NCBI RefSeq assembly: GCF_018917865.1
Contig: NZ_JAHLPM010000011.1
Span: forward strand, 1-64,000
Source of the DNA: Tissierella simiarum
Lineage (GTDB): Bacteria; Bacillota; Clostridia; Tissierellales; Tissierellaceae
Length of the DNA stretch: 64,000 nucleotides
Reading direction: 5' to 3'
Positions within the stretch are counted from its first letter, which is position 1. The number at the start of each line of letters is the position of its first letter. Shown in pieces: positions 16,350 to 25,227 of this stretch. A program made the position numbers and the translations under genes. The notes under the pieces were generated by a model. That model saw only the letters and a list, made by a program, of their open reading frames with translations. It was not told the origin of the DNA and ran no database searches.

Positions 16350-17618
16350 TTGACTAAGTTTTTACAGTGGGTTGAAAAAGTATTAATGCCGCCAATGGCA
16401 AAATTGTCAGAACAAAGACATTTAAGGGCAATTCGTGACGGTATAGTTTCTACTTTACCATTGATAATCGTTGGTAGTTTTTTCCTTATATTTAGTAATC
16501 CACCAATACCAAAATTGGCTGCTAAAATGAGTACTGAATTAGCTGGAAAAATAGCTATACCCGTTAGAATAACTGTAGGATTAATGTCTCTGTATGCATC
16601 ATATGGAATAGGATATAGTCTATCTAAGTCTTATAAATTAGATGGTGTTTCAGGGGGAATTCTTTCATTAACTGCATTTATAATGACTACTATACCGCTT
16701 AATATAGATGGAATTGGCTGGACGTTACCAATGGGGAATCTTGGTGGAGCGGGAATGTTTGTTGCAATTTTAATGGCTATATTTGCTGTAGAAATTATGA
16801 GGATATTACAAACTAGGAATATAAGTATAAGAATGCCAGAAGGAGTACCAGATTCAGTTGCAAGGTCTTTTGAAGCATTGATACCAGCAGCAGTAGTAAT
16901 AACTATTATATGGGCTGTGAGAGTAATGATTGGATTTGATATTCAAGCTTTTATTATGAATATATTTAAGCCATTGGTAAGAGCAGGAAATACATTGCCA
17001 GGAATACTAATACCAATTCTTTTAATTACTTTACTGTGGGCTACGGGAATTCATGGTGTTTCAATAGTGGGCTCAATTGCAAGACCAATATGGTTGACAT
17101 TATCAGATGAAAACATGATGGCTATAGCAGATGGAGCAAAAATTTTACCAAATATTGCACCAGAGCCATTCTTTCAATGGTTTATATGGATTGGAGGTTC
17201 TGGAGCTACCTTAGCACTAGTTATACTTTTCTTAACTTCTAAATCCAAATACTTGAAACAATTAGGAAGAACTTCTATTTTACCAAGTATATGTAATATT
17301 AATGAACCTGTTATATTTGGAGCACCTATAGTGCTAAATCCACTATTAGGTATCCCATTTATAATTGGCCCAATGATAACGGGAGTAGTGACCTATTTTG
17401 CTATGTACTTTAATATGGTCGCTAGGCCAGCTACTTTGCCACCGTGGACATTACCAGCACCAATAGGAGCATATTTAGCAACAAATGGAGATTGGAAAGC
17501 AGCTGTTCTTGTCATAATTAATATAATAATAATGATAGCAATATACTATCCTTTCTTTAAAGCTTATGAGAAGCAATTGTTAGCTGAAGAAGGTAAAATA
17601 GAAGAAGAATTAAGCTAA
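16350..17618 (+). CDS. PTS lactose/cellobiose-type EIIC permease
   Basis: A 422-residue integral membrane protein with about ten hydrophobic segments. It has the cellobiose EIIC features LRAIRDGIVSTLPLIIVGS near the start, WATGIHGVSIVG in the middle and NINEPVIFGAPIVLNP near the C-terminus. It starts at TTG behind AAGGGGGAAG, 12 bp after the EIIB. It is the transport channel of the set; the substrate is inferred from the neighbouring mur genes. Confidence 0.9.
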   Translation: MTKFLQWVEKVLMPPMAKLSEQRHLRAIRDGIVSTLPLIIVGSFFLIFSNPPIPKLAAKMSTELAGKIAIPVRITVGLMSLYASYGIGYSLSKSYKLDGVSGGILSLTAFIMTTIPLNIDGIGWTLPMGNLGGAGMFVAILMAIFAVEIMRILQTRNISIRMPEGVPDSVARSFEALIPAAVVITIIWAVRVMIGFDIQAFIMNIFKPLVRAGNTLPGILIPILLITLLWATGIHGVSIVGSIARPIWLTLSDENMMAIADGAKILPNIAPEPFFQWFIWIGGSGATLALVILFLTSKSKYLKQLGRTSILPSICNINEPVIFGAPIVLNPLLGIPFIIGPMITGVVTYFAMYFNMVARPATLPPWTLPAPIGAYLATNGDWKAAVLVIINIIIMIAIYYPFFKAYEKQLLAEEGKIEEELS

Positions 17619-17624
17619 AGAAGG

Positions 17625-17648
17625 GCACCAGTTAAACTGGTGCTTTTC
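17625..17648 (+). terminator. Hairpin between EIIC and EIIA genes
   Basis: GCACCAGT/ACTGGTGC with a 3-base loop and TTTTCT tail. It may reduce readthrough into the EIIA gene. Confidence 0.65.
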
Positions 17649-17673
17649 TAATATAATTGAAGGGGATGAAAAT

Positions 17674-18000
17674 ATGAAGAATTTAGAAGAAATAGTATTT
17701 TCAATAATAATTCACGGAGGTAATGCTAGAGCTAAGGCTTATGAAGCATTAAAAGCGGCAGAAGAAGGCGACTTTAAAACAGCAGAAAAATTAATTTTAG
17801 AAGCTGATGAAGAAATAGGCAATGCTCATAGAATACAGACGGATATTATACAGAAAGAAGCAGGTGGAGAAAAAGTAGAATTATCTGTACTATTTGTTCA
17901 TGCTCAAGATCATTTAATGACTGCTATATCAGAAAAAGGACTAATAGAGAACATGATAAGACTATATAAAAGAGTTAATGAGCTAGAAAAATGGATATAA
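17674..18000 (+). CDS. PTS lactose/cellobiose-type EIIA
   Basis: A 108-residue, all-helical EIIA of the lactose/cellobiose class. The phosphorylated histidine lies in SVLFVHAQDHLMTA, and the N-terminus FSIIIHGGNARAKAYEAL is typical. It works with the EIIB and EIIC just upstream. The ATG follows AGGGGATGAAAAT. The transcription unit ends at the hairpin at 18061. Confidence 0.92.
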   Translation: MKNLEEIVFSIIIHGGNARAKAYEALKAAEEGDFKTAEKLILEADEEIGNAHRIQTDIIQKEAGGEKVELSVLFVHAQDHLMTAISEKGLIENMIRLYKRVNELEKWI

Positions 18001-18060
18001 TTTTGTAATTACTTAACTTAGGGTAAGAGAACCTAAAGTTAGAATTCAATATAACTATAA

Positions 18061-18114
18061 AACATATCAGCTTTTTAATTAAATTAATATTATACAAGCT
18101 GGTATGTTTTTATA
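18061..18114 (+). terminator. Terminator of the PTS unit
   Basis: AACATATCAGCTT pairs with AAGCTGGTATGTT over 13 bp with one G-U, followed by TTTTTAT. Confidence 0.75.
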
Positions 18115-18174
18115 TTTTGTATATTTATTTTATGATATACTTTGGAATAGAAGTATTTTTAGGGGGGATAGGGT

Positions 18175-19266
18175 ATGATTAAGTTTATCCATACTGGAGA
18201 TATTCATTTAGGTCTTCAATTTAAGAATGTTTCTTTTAATAAAGAGAAGGCTAAAGAAAGAAGAATAGAACTTTGGACTACCTTTGAAAGGATAGTTTCT
18301 AGAGCTAAAGAAAATATGGTTGATTTTTTACTAATAGCAGGAGATTTATTTGAAGAGAGTTATTTTACTCTGGGAGATATGAAAAGAGTAAGGGATACCT
18401 TTAAAGAGGCTGAAAAGGTTAATATAATAATATCTGCAGGAAATCATGATTATATAGGAGAAAAATCTCTTTATAATAAAATAGATTGGTCTGAGAATGT
18501 GACTATATTCAATGGAAATGGAATCGAAATAAAAGAATTTCCTAAATTGAATACAAATATATACGGATATAGCTGGAGTAGAACGGAAATGAAAGAAAAT
18601 AAGTTGTTCCATAATTTTACAGAAGTTGATAAAGAAAGAACTAATATATTAGTTTTACATGGAGATATTAGTATCAATTCTTCCTATTTACCTCTAAATA
18701 TACAAGAGTTAAATAAATTAAATCTGGATTATATAGCACTTGGTCATATACATAAACCACAAATAATTTCCGATAAGATAGCTTATAGTGGTTGTCCTGA
18801 ACCTTTAGACTTTGGAGAAATAGGAGAGAGAGGGATTATAGAAGGAATGGTTAAGGATAATAAGACCATCTTTGAATTTATACCTTTTAGTAAGAGAATT
18901 TTTATTAATGAAGAAATCATCTTAAAGGAGGATATGGGATATCCTCAAATTATTAATAAAATAAAAAATATAGATAAAGGAAATAAAGATAGAGACTTCT
19001 ATAGAATTATACTTAAAGGATTTATTGATAAGGATGTCAATTTTAAAAGTCTTACTAAAGATTTAGAGCCTTATTTTTATCATATAGAAATAAAGGATAA
19101 TACTATATTAGATTATGATTTTGATATGTTAGAAAGGGACAATCAAGACAATATAATAGGACAATTTATTAAAACAATGAGGAGTAAAGGCTTAGAGGAT
19201 TCCATAGTTAAGGAATCCCTATATATAGGATTGGAAGCCCTGTTAAAAGGGAGGGGGGAAATGTGA
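18175..19266 (+). CDS. SbcD/YhaO-like DNA exonuclease subunit
   Basis: A 363-residue calcineurin-like metallophosphoesterase. Phosphoesterase motifs are complete: GDIHLG, LLIAGDLFEES, ISAGNHDY, VLHGDI and LGHIHKPQ. Residues 1-230 are the nuclease core and the remainder is a capping domain. With the ATPase encoded next it would form an SbcCD/YhaON-type DNA end-processing complex. The ATG follows AGGGGGGATAGGGT. Its stop overlaps the next start by four bases (ATGTGA), indicating coupled translation. Confidence 0.87.
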   Translation: MIKFIHTGDIHLGLQFKNVSFNKEKAKERRIELWTTFERIVSRAKENMVDFLLIAGDLFEESYFTLGDMKRVRDTFKEAEKVNIIISAGNHDYIGEKSLYNKIDWSENVTIFNGNGIEIKEFPKLNTNIYGYSWSRTEMKENKLFHNFTEVDKERTNILVLHGDISINSSYLPLNIQELNKLNLDYIALGHIHKPQIISDKIAYSGCPEPLDFGEIGERGIIEGMVKDNKTIFEFIPFSKRIFINEEIILKEDMGYPQIINKIKNIDKGNKDRDFYRIILKGFIDKDVNFKSLTKDLEPYFYHIEIKDNTILDYDFDMLERDNQDNIIGQFIKTMRSKGLEDSIVKESLYIGLEALLKGRGEM

Positions 19267-21698
19267 TCTTAAAAGAACTAAATTTAATATCTTTTGGAAA
19301 GTTTGAAAATAAAGTAGTAAATCTAGAAAAGGGAGTAAATATTATATATGGAGAAAATGAATCTGGAAAGACTACTATACACAACTTCATAAACGGAATG
19401 TTTTATGGATTTTTAAAGCCTTATGTTAAAAGGACTATATATTTAGAAGAACATAGTAGATATAACCCTTGGAATAGTAATAGATATGGAGGAATTATAA
19501 CCTTTGATTATGAGGATAAAGCATATAGAATAGAAAGGGAATTTACTAAAGACAAGGAACTTACTAAAGTTTTAGATGAAGTTACTGGAGAGGATATTAC
19601 ATATAGAATTAATAATGGAGAAAACGGAAAAGTTCTTCAACCAGGAATTCACTTTTTTGGTTTTAATAATACTGTATTTACTAACACAATTTCCATAAAA
19701 CAACTAGGAACAGAAACTGAGGTTACATTAGCCAATGAAGTGAGAGATAAAATTATTAATGTGACGACTACTCTAGATGATAATATTTCAGTAGATAAAG
19801 CAATAAATGATTTAAATAATGAACTAAAAGAAATTGGATCTGAGAAAGCTAATAATAAACCTTATGCCATGAATCTACATAATTTAGAGAAATTAATGAA
19901 TGAGAAGGCAGATATATTAAATTATAGGGAAAAATATGAAGAACTGTTGGAAGAAAGTTTTAAATTAAATAATCTTCTAGATAAGGAAGAAATAAAACTA
20001 AAGGAATTAAAGGGAAAATTACATAAATTTGAAACACTAGAAAAGATAAAGATTTATAATGAAGCTATAGAGTTAACTAATAATATTAATGAAACTGAAA
20101 GAAAACTATTAGATTTAAAACCTTACTCTAATCTATCTTTTGATGATTTTTCAGAGGTAATTATTATAAAAAATAGGCTAGAGCCTATTGATGGCGGAAT
20201 AGATGAGTGTAATAAAGAGATAGAAAATATTGATATTAGATTGACTACTATGGATAGGGATAAAGTATACAATGAAAAATTAAATAACTATGAAGAAATT
20301 AGAGTAGATTATCATAATTATGAAGAATTAGAAGAAGAGAAGAATAAACTTCTTTATAACAAAGAAGAAAACCAATTGGAATTTTTAAAAAGAGACTATG
20401 AAAGCAATAAAAGTAAACTAAAAAAGATCTATATGGGTCTAAGTATATTTTGTATATTTACATTAGGATTTTTATTTTTAGGAATTATAAATAAGTATTT
20501 ATCTTTATTATTAATACCTGCGATAGTTTCAATAACTTATTTTATCAATTGTTCTAAAAAAGTTAAAGATATTATTGGGAAAATAAGAGATGAGATTTAC
20601 ACCATGGAAACTAAAGAAATCGAAAGAAATAGCAAAATAAAGGAAGTTGATATTTTATTAGAAAACTTATTTAATAAATATAAAGTGCATTCTAAACTTG
20701 AAATTAAAAAGTTATATGAAACATTACAAATGGAAGTATATATAGAAAATAATAATATTAAAATAAATAAAGAATTAAAGGATAAGAAGAAAGACTTATT
20801 ACAAAAAAAAGAGAACTTAGAAATGGAAAAAAATAAGGCTTTAGTAAAGCTTGATAATATTCTTAAAGTTAATAATTCTACAAGTCTAGAAGAATTTAAA
20901 AAGGGATTGAATAAGAAAAATCTTTATGAGGATTGTAAAAAAGATAAGGATATAAAAATACAGTTATTAGATAAGATATTGGGTAACTATACAATAGATG
21001 ATCTTAGAAGTCAGCTATCCAATGTTAAACAAGAATTTTCTTATGAATTAGATGATATAGACAAAAATAAATTAGAAACATTAATAAATACTTCTATAGA
21101 AAATACCTCGAATTTAAAAATTAAGATTAAGGGAGTAGAGGAAAATCTTAATTTTTTAAGTTTGAAGATGAATAGGTTAGTTGAAGTTGATGAAGAGATC
21201 CAAAGAGCAGAAAATATCAAACTTCAATATGATAATAAAAAACAGTCTATAGAATTAGCCATAAAAACTATAGAAACTCTCTCAAAAGATATTCATAGTC
21301 AATTTGCTCCAGCTATAAATAGAAAAGTAGGAGAAACTATTAAGAAAATATCTGGAGGAAAATATGAAAATGTTAAAATAAATAGTAAGCTAGGTATAGG
21401 AGTAGAAAACCCTATTACCAAGGAAATAATGGATATAGACAGCTTAAGTGGAGGAACTATTGATCAACTGTATTTTTCCCTTAGATTTGGTATAATTAGT
21501 TCTATGAAGGGAGATAGTTTTCCATTAATATTAGATGATTGTTTTATCCAGTATGATGATAATAGACTTACTAATATTTTGAAGTTTTTATGTGAAATAA
21601 GTAGGGAGAGACAAATAATATTGTTTACCTGCCATAATAGAGAAAAGGAAGTATTGAAGAAATTAGATGTAAAATTTAACTCAATTATCTTATGTTAA
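19263..21698 (+). CDS. SbcC/YhaN-like AAA family ATPase with internal membrane hairpin
   Basis: An 811-residue SMC-like ATPase. The Walker A is GENESGKTTIHNFING at the N-terminus, the signature LSGGTIDQLYFSLR and Walker B LILDDCFIQ near the C-terminus, separated by long coiled coils. Between the two coiled-coil halves (about residues 389-431) is a strongly hydrophobic helical pair, which suggests the hinge end is anchored in the membrane, as proposed for some YhaN-type proteins. It lacks the zinc-hook CxxC of classical SbcC/Rad50. It partners the nuclease encoded upstream. Confidence 0.83.
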   Translation: MILKELNLISFGKFENKVVNLEKGVNIIYGENESGKTTIHNFINGMFYGFLKPYVKRTIYLEEHSRYNPWNSNRYGGIITFDYEDKAYRIEREFTKDKELTKVLDEVTGEDITYRINNGENGKVLQPGIHFFGFNNTVFTNTISIKQLGTETEVTLANEVRDKIINVTTTLDDNISVDKAINDLNNELKEIGSEKANNKPYAMNLHNLEKLMNEKADILNYREKYEELLEESFKLNNLLDKEEIKLKELKGKLHKFETLEKIKIYNEAIELTNNINETERKLLDLKPYSNLSFDDFSEVIIIKNRLEPIDGGIDECNKEIENIDIRLTTMDRDKVYNEKLNNYEEIRVDYHNYEELEEEKNKLLYNKEENQLEFLKRDYESNKSKLKKIYMGLSIFCIFTLGFLFLGIINKYLSLLLIPAIVSITYFINCSKKVKDIIGKIRDEIYTMETKEIERNSKIKEVDILLENLFNKYKVHSKLEIKKLYETLQMEVYIENNNIKINKELKDKKKDLLQKKENLEMEKNKALVKLDNILKVNNSTSLEEFKKGLNKKNLYEDCKKDKDIKIQLLDKILGNYTIDDLRSQLSNVKQEFSYELDDIDKNKLETLINTSIENTSNLKIKIKGVEENLNFLSLKMNRLVEVDEEIQRAENIKLQYDNKKQSIELAIKTIETLSKDIHSQFAPAINRKVGETIKKISGGKYENVKINSKLGIGVENPITKEIMDIDSLSGGTIDQLYFSLRFGIISSMKGDSFPLILDDCFIQYDDNRLTNILKFLCEISRERQIILFTCHNREKEVLKKLDVKFNSIILC

Positions 21699-21779
21699 AG
21701 AAATACATGAAGGCTTTAATTATCTGAAATACACACTTTTATATTAAAGTTCAAGATTAACATTAACTGAGGTGAATAA

Positions 21780-22463
21780 ATGATTTATGGAATTGCGGAT
21801 TTACATTTAGACTATTCGAAAGAAAAACCTATGGATATATTTGGGGGTAAATGGATTAATCATGAAGAAAAAATATTTGATAATTGGATAAGACTTATTA
21901 AAGATGAAGATTTAGTTTTACTGCCAGGAGATATATCTTGGGCTTTGAGACTTGAAGGTGCTTATAATGATTTACAAAGAATAGATAAGTTACCTGGAAA
22001 GAAAATAATCCTTAAAGGAAATCATGATTATTGGTGGCAAGGATTAAAAAAACTAAATGGATTAAACTTAAAAACCATATTTTTCCTTCAAAATAATAGC
22101 TATATATATTATAATACAGCTATTGTAGGAACAAGGGGATGGATTCCTAAAGATAGTGAAGACTTTGATGATCAAGATAAGAAGATTTACTTTAGAGAGT
22201 TAAATAGACTTCAATTATCTTTAGAATCTGTAAAAGGAAATGTAGATAAGATAATAGCAATAATGCATTATCCTCCTTTTAATATAGACTTGACTACAAA
22301 TGAATTTGTATCTTTAATGAAGGAATACAATGTAGAAATCTGTTTATATGGTCATTTACATTCTGAAGGCCATAGGTATGCAGTAGAAGGAAACATAGAA
22401 GGAATTGATTTTTATTGTATTTCAAGTGATTATATTGATTTTATTCCAAAAAAAATAGTATAA
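21780..22463 (+). CDS. Metallophosphoesterase
   Basis: A 227-residue calcineurin-like phosphoesterase with all five motifs: IADLHLD, LLPGDISW, LKGNHDYWW, MHYPP and YGHLHSEGH. The DYWW stretch after the GNHD motif is typical of a Firmicutes group of unknown substrate. It is cytosolic with no extra domain. The start is ATG after GAGGTGAATAA. It precedes nagB by 12 bp, so it is probably cotranscribed with the amino-sugar genes, though no functional link is evident. Confidence 0.8.
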   Translation: MIYGIADLHLDYSKEKPMDIFGGKWINHEEKIFDNWIRLIKDEDLVLLPGDISWALRLEGAYNDLQRIDKLPGKKIILKGNHDYWWQGLKKLNGLNLKTIFFLQNNSYIYYNTAIVGTRGWIPKDSEDFDDQDKKIYFRELNRLQLSLESVKGNVDKIIAIMHYPPFNIDLTTNEFVSLMKEYNVEICLYGHLHSEGHRYAVEGNIEGIDFYCISSDYIDFIPKKIV

Positions 22464-22475
22464 GGGGGAATACCA

Positions 22476-23201
22476 ATGAAGATTTTGGTAGAAAAAGATT
22501 ATGATATGATGAGCAAGGCTGCAGGCCAAATAATTAAAGAGGAAATAGCAAAAAAACCCAATATTGTATTGGGACTGGCTACTGGCAGTACTCCTGAAGG
22601 AATGTATAAGGAACTAATCAGAATGCATAAGGAAGAAGAATTAGATTTTTCTAAGGTTGTTACCTTTAATCTAGATGAATATGTAGGATTAGATGGAGAT
22701 CATCCTAATAGCTATAGATATTTTATGAATGATATATTTTTTAATCATATAAACATAAATATAAAGAATACTCATGTTCCTAATGGGAAGGCAGAAGATT
22801 TAGGGCAATATTGTAAGACATATGATGAAATAATTCAAGAGGCTGGTGGAGTAGATATACAAATATTAGGTATTGGTGAAAATGGACATGTTGCTTTTAA
22901 TGAACCTGATGAAGCTTTATCTGTAGGAACTAGTATAGTGAAATTAACAGAGTCTACAATTCAGGCTAATTCTAGATTTTTTGATTCTATTGAAGATGTT
23001 CCAAAAACTGCTATAACTATGGGCATCGGAAGTATATTAAAAGCTAAGAAAATTATTTTATTGGCCAATGGCAAAAATAAAGCTAAAGCTATTAAAGAAT
23101 TATTAAAAGGAGATAAGGTTTCTACACAAATGCCGGCTTCTTTCTTACTACTTCATCCTGATGTTACTATAATAGTTGATGAGGACGCTTATAAAGGTTA
23201 A
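22476..23201 (+). CDS. nagB: Glucosamine-6-phosphate deaminase
   Basis: A 241-residue NagB that converts glucosamine-6-P to fructose-6-P and ammonia. Motifs are [26 protein letters not shown] with the catalytic Asp, and [13 protein letters not shown] with the catalytic His. The length is normal for the Firmicutes form. The ATG follows AAGGGGGAATACC. It acts after NagA on material from the MurQ/MurK pathway. Confidence 0.95.
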   Translation: MKILVEKDYDMMSKAAGQIIKEEIAKKPNIVLGLATGSTPEGMYKELIRMHKEEELDFSKVVTFNLDEYVGLDGDHPNSYRYFMNDIFFNHININIKNTHVPNGKAEDLGQYCKTYDEIIQEAGGVDIQILGIGENGHVAFNEPDEALSVGTSIVKLTESTIQANSRFFDSIEDVPKTAITMGIGSILKAKKIILLANGKNKAKAIKELLKGDKVSTQMPASFLLLHPDVTIIVDEDAYKG

Positions 23202-23215
23202 TGGGGGGAGATTAT

Positions 23216-24376
23216 GTGAAAACTTTAATTAAAAATGTCAATGTAGTGACTCCTTATGAAATATTATACGGTTTTGCTGTAGCTTTAGATAATAGTAAAA
23301 TAGTTAATATTGATAAAGAAGATCAATTTAATGAAGAAAATTTTAATAAAGTTATTGAAGGTAAGGGAAACTTCCTTTCGCCCGGATTTATAGATATTCA
23401 TAATCATGGGAATTCAGGGTATGACATTATGGATAGTACAGAAGAAGCTTTAGATGCTATTTCAGACTTTCATTTAAAAAACGGAGTTACATCTTATTTA
23501 GGTACAGTTATAACTTCATCCTATGAAGACATGATAGAGGCTATGAAAAATATTGTTAATTATAAAAATAAAGAAGATAAAGCCCAGATAATAGGAATCC
23601 ATTTAGAGGGACCTTTTTTTAATATAGATAAAAAAGGCGCTCAACCAGCAAAACATATTAAAAGTCCTAATTTGGAAGAAATAGAAAACATATTAAAAGT
23701 AGCAAAGGATAAGCTTAAAATGGTCTCTTTAGCACCAGAATTAGAAGGTGCATTAGATATAATTAACTTTTTAAAGAATAATGATGTAACTGTAGCCATG
23801 GCTCATACTAATGCTACTTATGAAGATTCTAAAAAAGGTATAGCTCATGGAATTACAGTTGCTACTCATTTATATAATGGAATGAGAAGTTTTTCTCATA
23901 GAGAACCTGGTGTAATAGGAGCTTCCTTGACAGACGATAGAGTGTATTGTGAAATAATTTATGATAGAATCCATTTACATGATGCAGCTGTTGAAATTGC
24001 TATTAAAATGAAAGGGCAAGATAAAATAGTTCTAGTATCTGATGCCATGAGGGCTACTGGTTTAGCTGATGGAAATTATGAGTTAGGTGGACAGAAGGTA
24101 ATAGTGAAAAAAGGAGCAGCTAGGTTAGAAAGTGGAAATTTAGCAGGTTCTACATTAAATTTAAGAAAAGCTGTATATAACATGGTTAGCAAATTAAATA
24201 TACCAATTCATGAGGCAGTTAGAATGGCTTCTTTGTCTCCAGCTAAGGCTATTAAAGTAGATAACTATAAAGGCAGTATAGAAATAGGTAAAGATGGTGA
24301 TTTAATTATCTTTGACAAAGATATAAATATAAATACCATCTTAGTTGGAGGAAATGTAGCATGGGAAAGGAACTAG
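23216..24376 (+). CDS. nagA: N-acetylglucosamine-6-phosphate deacetylase
   Basis: A 386-residue amidohydrolase-superfamily enzyme that deacetylates GlcNAc-6-P. Metal and substrate motifs are IDIHNHGNSGYD, HLEGPFFN, MAHTNATYED, THLYNGMRSFSHREPG and LVSDAMRATG. The GTG at 23216 is preferred because GGGGGGAG precedes it; an in-frame ATG at 23201 overlaps the nagB stop and has a weak site. The 3' end overlaps the next gene by 16 bp. Confidence 0.93.
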   Translation: MKTLIKNVNVVTPYEILYGFAVALDNSKIVNIDKEDQFNEENFNKVIEGKGNFLSPGFIDIHNHGNSGYDIMDSTEEALDAISDFHLKNGVTSYLGTVITSSYEDMIEAMKNIVNYKNKEDKAQIIGIHLEGPFFNIDKKGAQPAKHIKSPNLEEIENILKVAKDKLKMVSLAPELEGALDIINFLKNNDVTVAMAHTNATYEDSKKGIAHGITVATHLYNGMRSFSHREPGVIGASLTDDRVYCEIIYDRIHLHDAAVEIAIKMKGQDKIVLVSDAMRATGLADGNYELGGQKVIVKKGAARLESGNLAGSTLNLRKAVYNMVSKLNIPIHEAVRMASLSPAKAIKVDNYKGSIEIGKDGDLIIFDKDININTILVGGNVAWERN

Positions 24377-24909
24377 AGGTTAAAGTATTAAATTTAGATC
24401 TTAAAGAAATGGAAGAAAAGATAAAAAAAGCTGGAGGAACTTTAATTAGTGAAGAACTTCAAGTAAATACATTAATAGACTCTAAGGAAAAATATATTGA
24501 AAACAATTTAAATAGCTATTTAAGAATACGTGAAACAAAAAATAAAACAACTGATGAAGTTAAAGTAACCTTAACCTTAAAGAAGAACATGGATAGAGAA
24601 GGAATTAGAGAAAACATTGAGACAGATACTGATATATCTAATAAAGAAGCTATGTTGGAAGTTCTTAAAGCTTTAGGTTATGAAATCGTTCAAAAAGGCT
24701 TTAAAGAAAGAACTTCTTATAAATTAGAGAATATTAGATTTGATTTAGATAAATGGGATGAGAAAACTTATCCTTATCCATATATGGAGATAGAAGTAGA
24801 GAAAGAAGAGGATCTAGAAAAAGCCATAAAGCTTTTGAATATACCTAGAGAAAACATCTCCACTAAATCCATAGTTGAATTAAGAAATGAATTGAACCTA
24901 CTATTTTAA
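24361..24909 (+). CDS. CYTH domain protein (class IV adenylate cyclase/thiamine triphosphatase-like)
   Basis: A 182-residue CYTH beta-tunnel protein. The signature ELEVKVL sits at the N-terminus, followed by LRIRE, VKVTLTLKK, FKERTSYKLENIRFDLDKW and YMEIEVE, which line the triphosphate tunnel. The family includes CyaB adenylate cyclases and triphosphatases; the substrate cannot be told here. It starts inside nagA (ATG 24361, with GGAGG nine bases before). The last codons form one arm of the 44-bp palindrome at 24886. Confidence 0.82.
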   Translation: MGKELEVKVLNLDLKEMEEKIKKAGGTLISEELQVNTLIDSKEKYIENNLNSYLRIRETKNKTTDEVKVTLTLKKNMDREGIRENIETDTDISNKEAMLEVLKALGYEIVQKGFKERTSYKLENIRFDLDKWDEKTYPYPYMEIEVEKEEDLEKAIKLLNIPRENISTKSIVELRNELNLLF

Positions 24910-24929
24910 AATAGTAGGTTCAATTCATT
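24886..24929. terminator. 44-bp perfect palindrome overlapping the CYTH stop codon
   Basis: AATGAATTGAACCTACTATT... (24886-24907) is the exact reverse complement of 24908-24929, with no loop. It would fold into a 20-bp-plus hairpin in RNA. There is no distinct U-run downstream (GTAACAAAAAC), so it may stabilise mRNA as much as terminate. Confidence 0.6.
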
Positions 24930-25160
24930 GTAACAAAAACTAGCTTAATTGAACAACATAGAATAGATTTAATTGTTTTAGGGGGATTCTATGTTGTAGA
25001 CTCTCCAATATCATTGCTGTTCTATTACTTATTTTATTTTGTGGTTGTTAAGTACAGTAGAACCCCTGCTGTATTTTTCTTTTAAAAGAAGGAAAAAAGC
25101 TTTGAGTGTCGAAATAATATAAACAAGTGAATAAGAAATAGATATTTACTGATATTTGTG
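24930..25160. other. Intergenic segment with a possible cryptic Cys-tailed peptide gene
   Basis: One frame is open from 24962 to the TAA at 25049-25051 and ends in LLLILFCGC, like small YjcZ-type proteins. It has no ATG, GTG or TTG start; an ATT at 24986 follows AGGGGG without spacing. The segment includes an 11-bp hairpin, CAACATAGAAT (24954-24964) with ATTCTATGTTG (24986-24996). It may be a decayed or frameshifted small gene, or use an unusual start. Confidence 0.3.
25053..25083 (+). terminator. Terminator upstream of the tldD promoter
   Basis: TACAGTAG/CTGCTGTA, 8 bp with one G-U and an AACCC loop, is followed by TTTTTCTTTT. It ends some transcript from 24.9-25.05 kb. Confidence 0.7.
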
Positions 25161-25204
25161 TTGACAAAAACGTAAAAGGTCGTTAAAATTTATTTAACGT
25201 TAAA
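25161..25204 (+). promoter_or_regulatory. tldD promoter with TTTAACGTTAAA palindrome
   Basis: TTGACA (25161-25166), 17 bases and TAAAAT (25184-25189) make a near-consensus promoter. The perfect palindrome TTTAACGTTAAA (25193-25204) covers the likely start point, so a repressor site is probable. The same arrangement is at 118-161. Confidence 0.7.
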
Positions 25205-25227
25205 ATAATTTTAAAGGAGGGGTTTGC

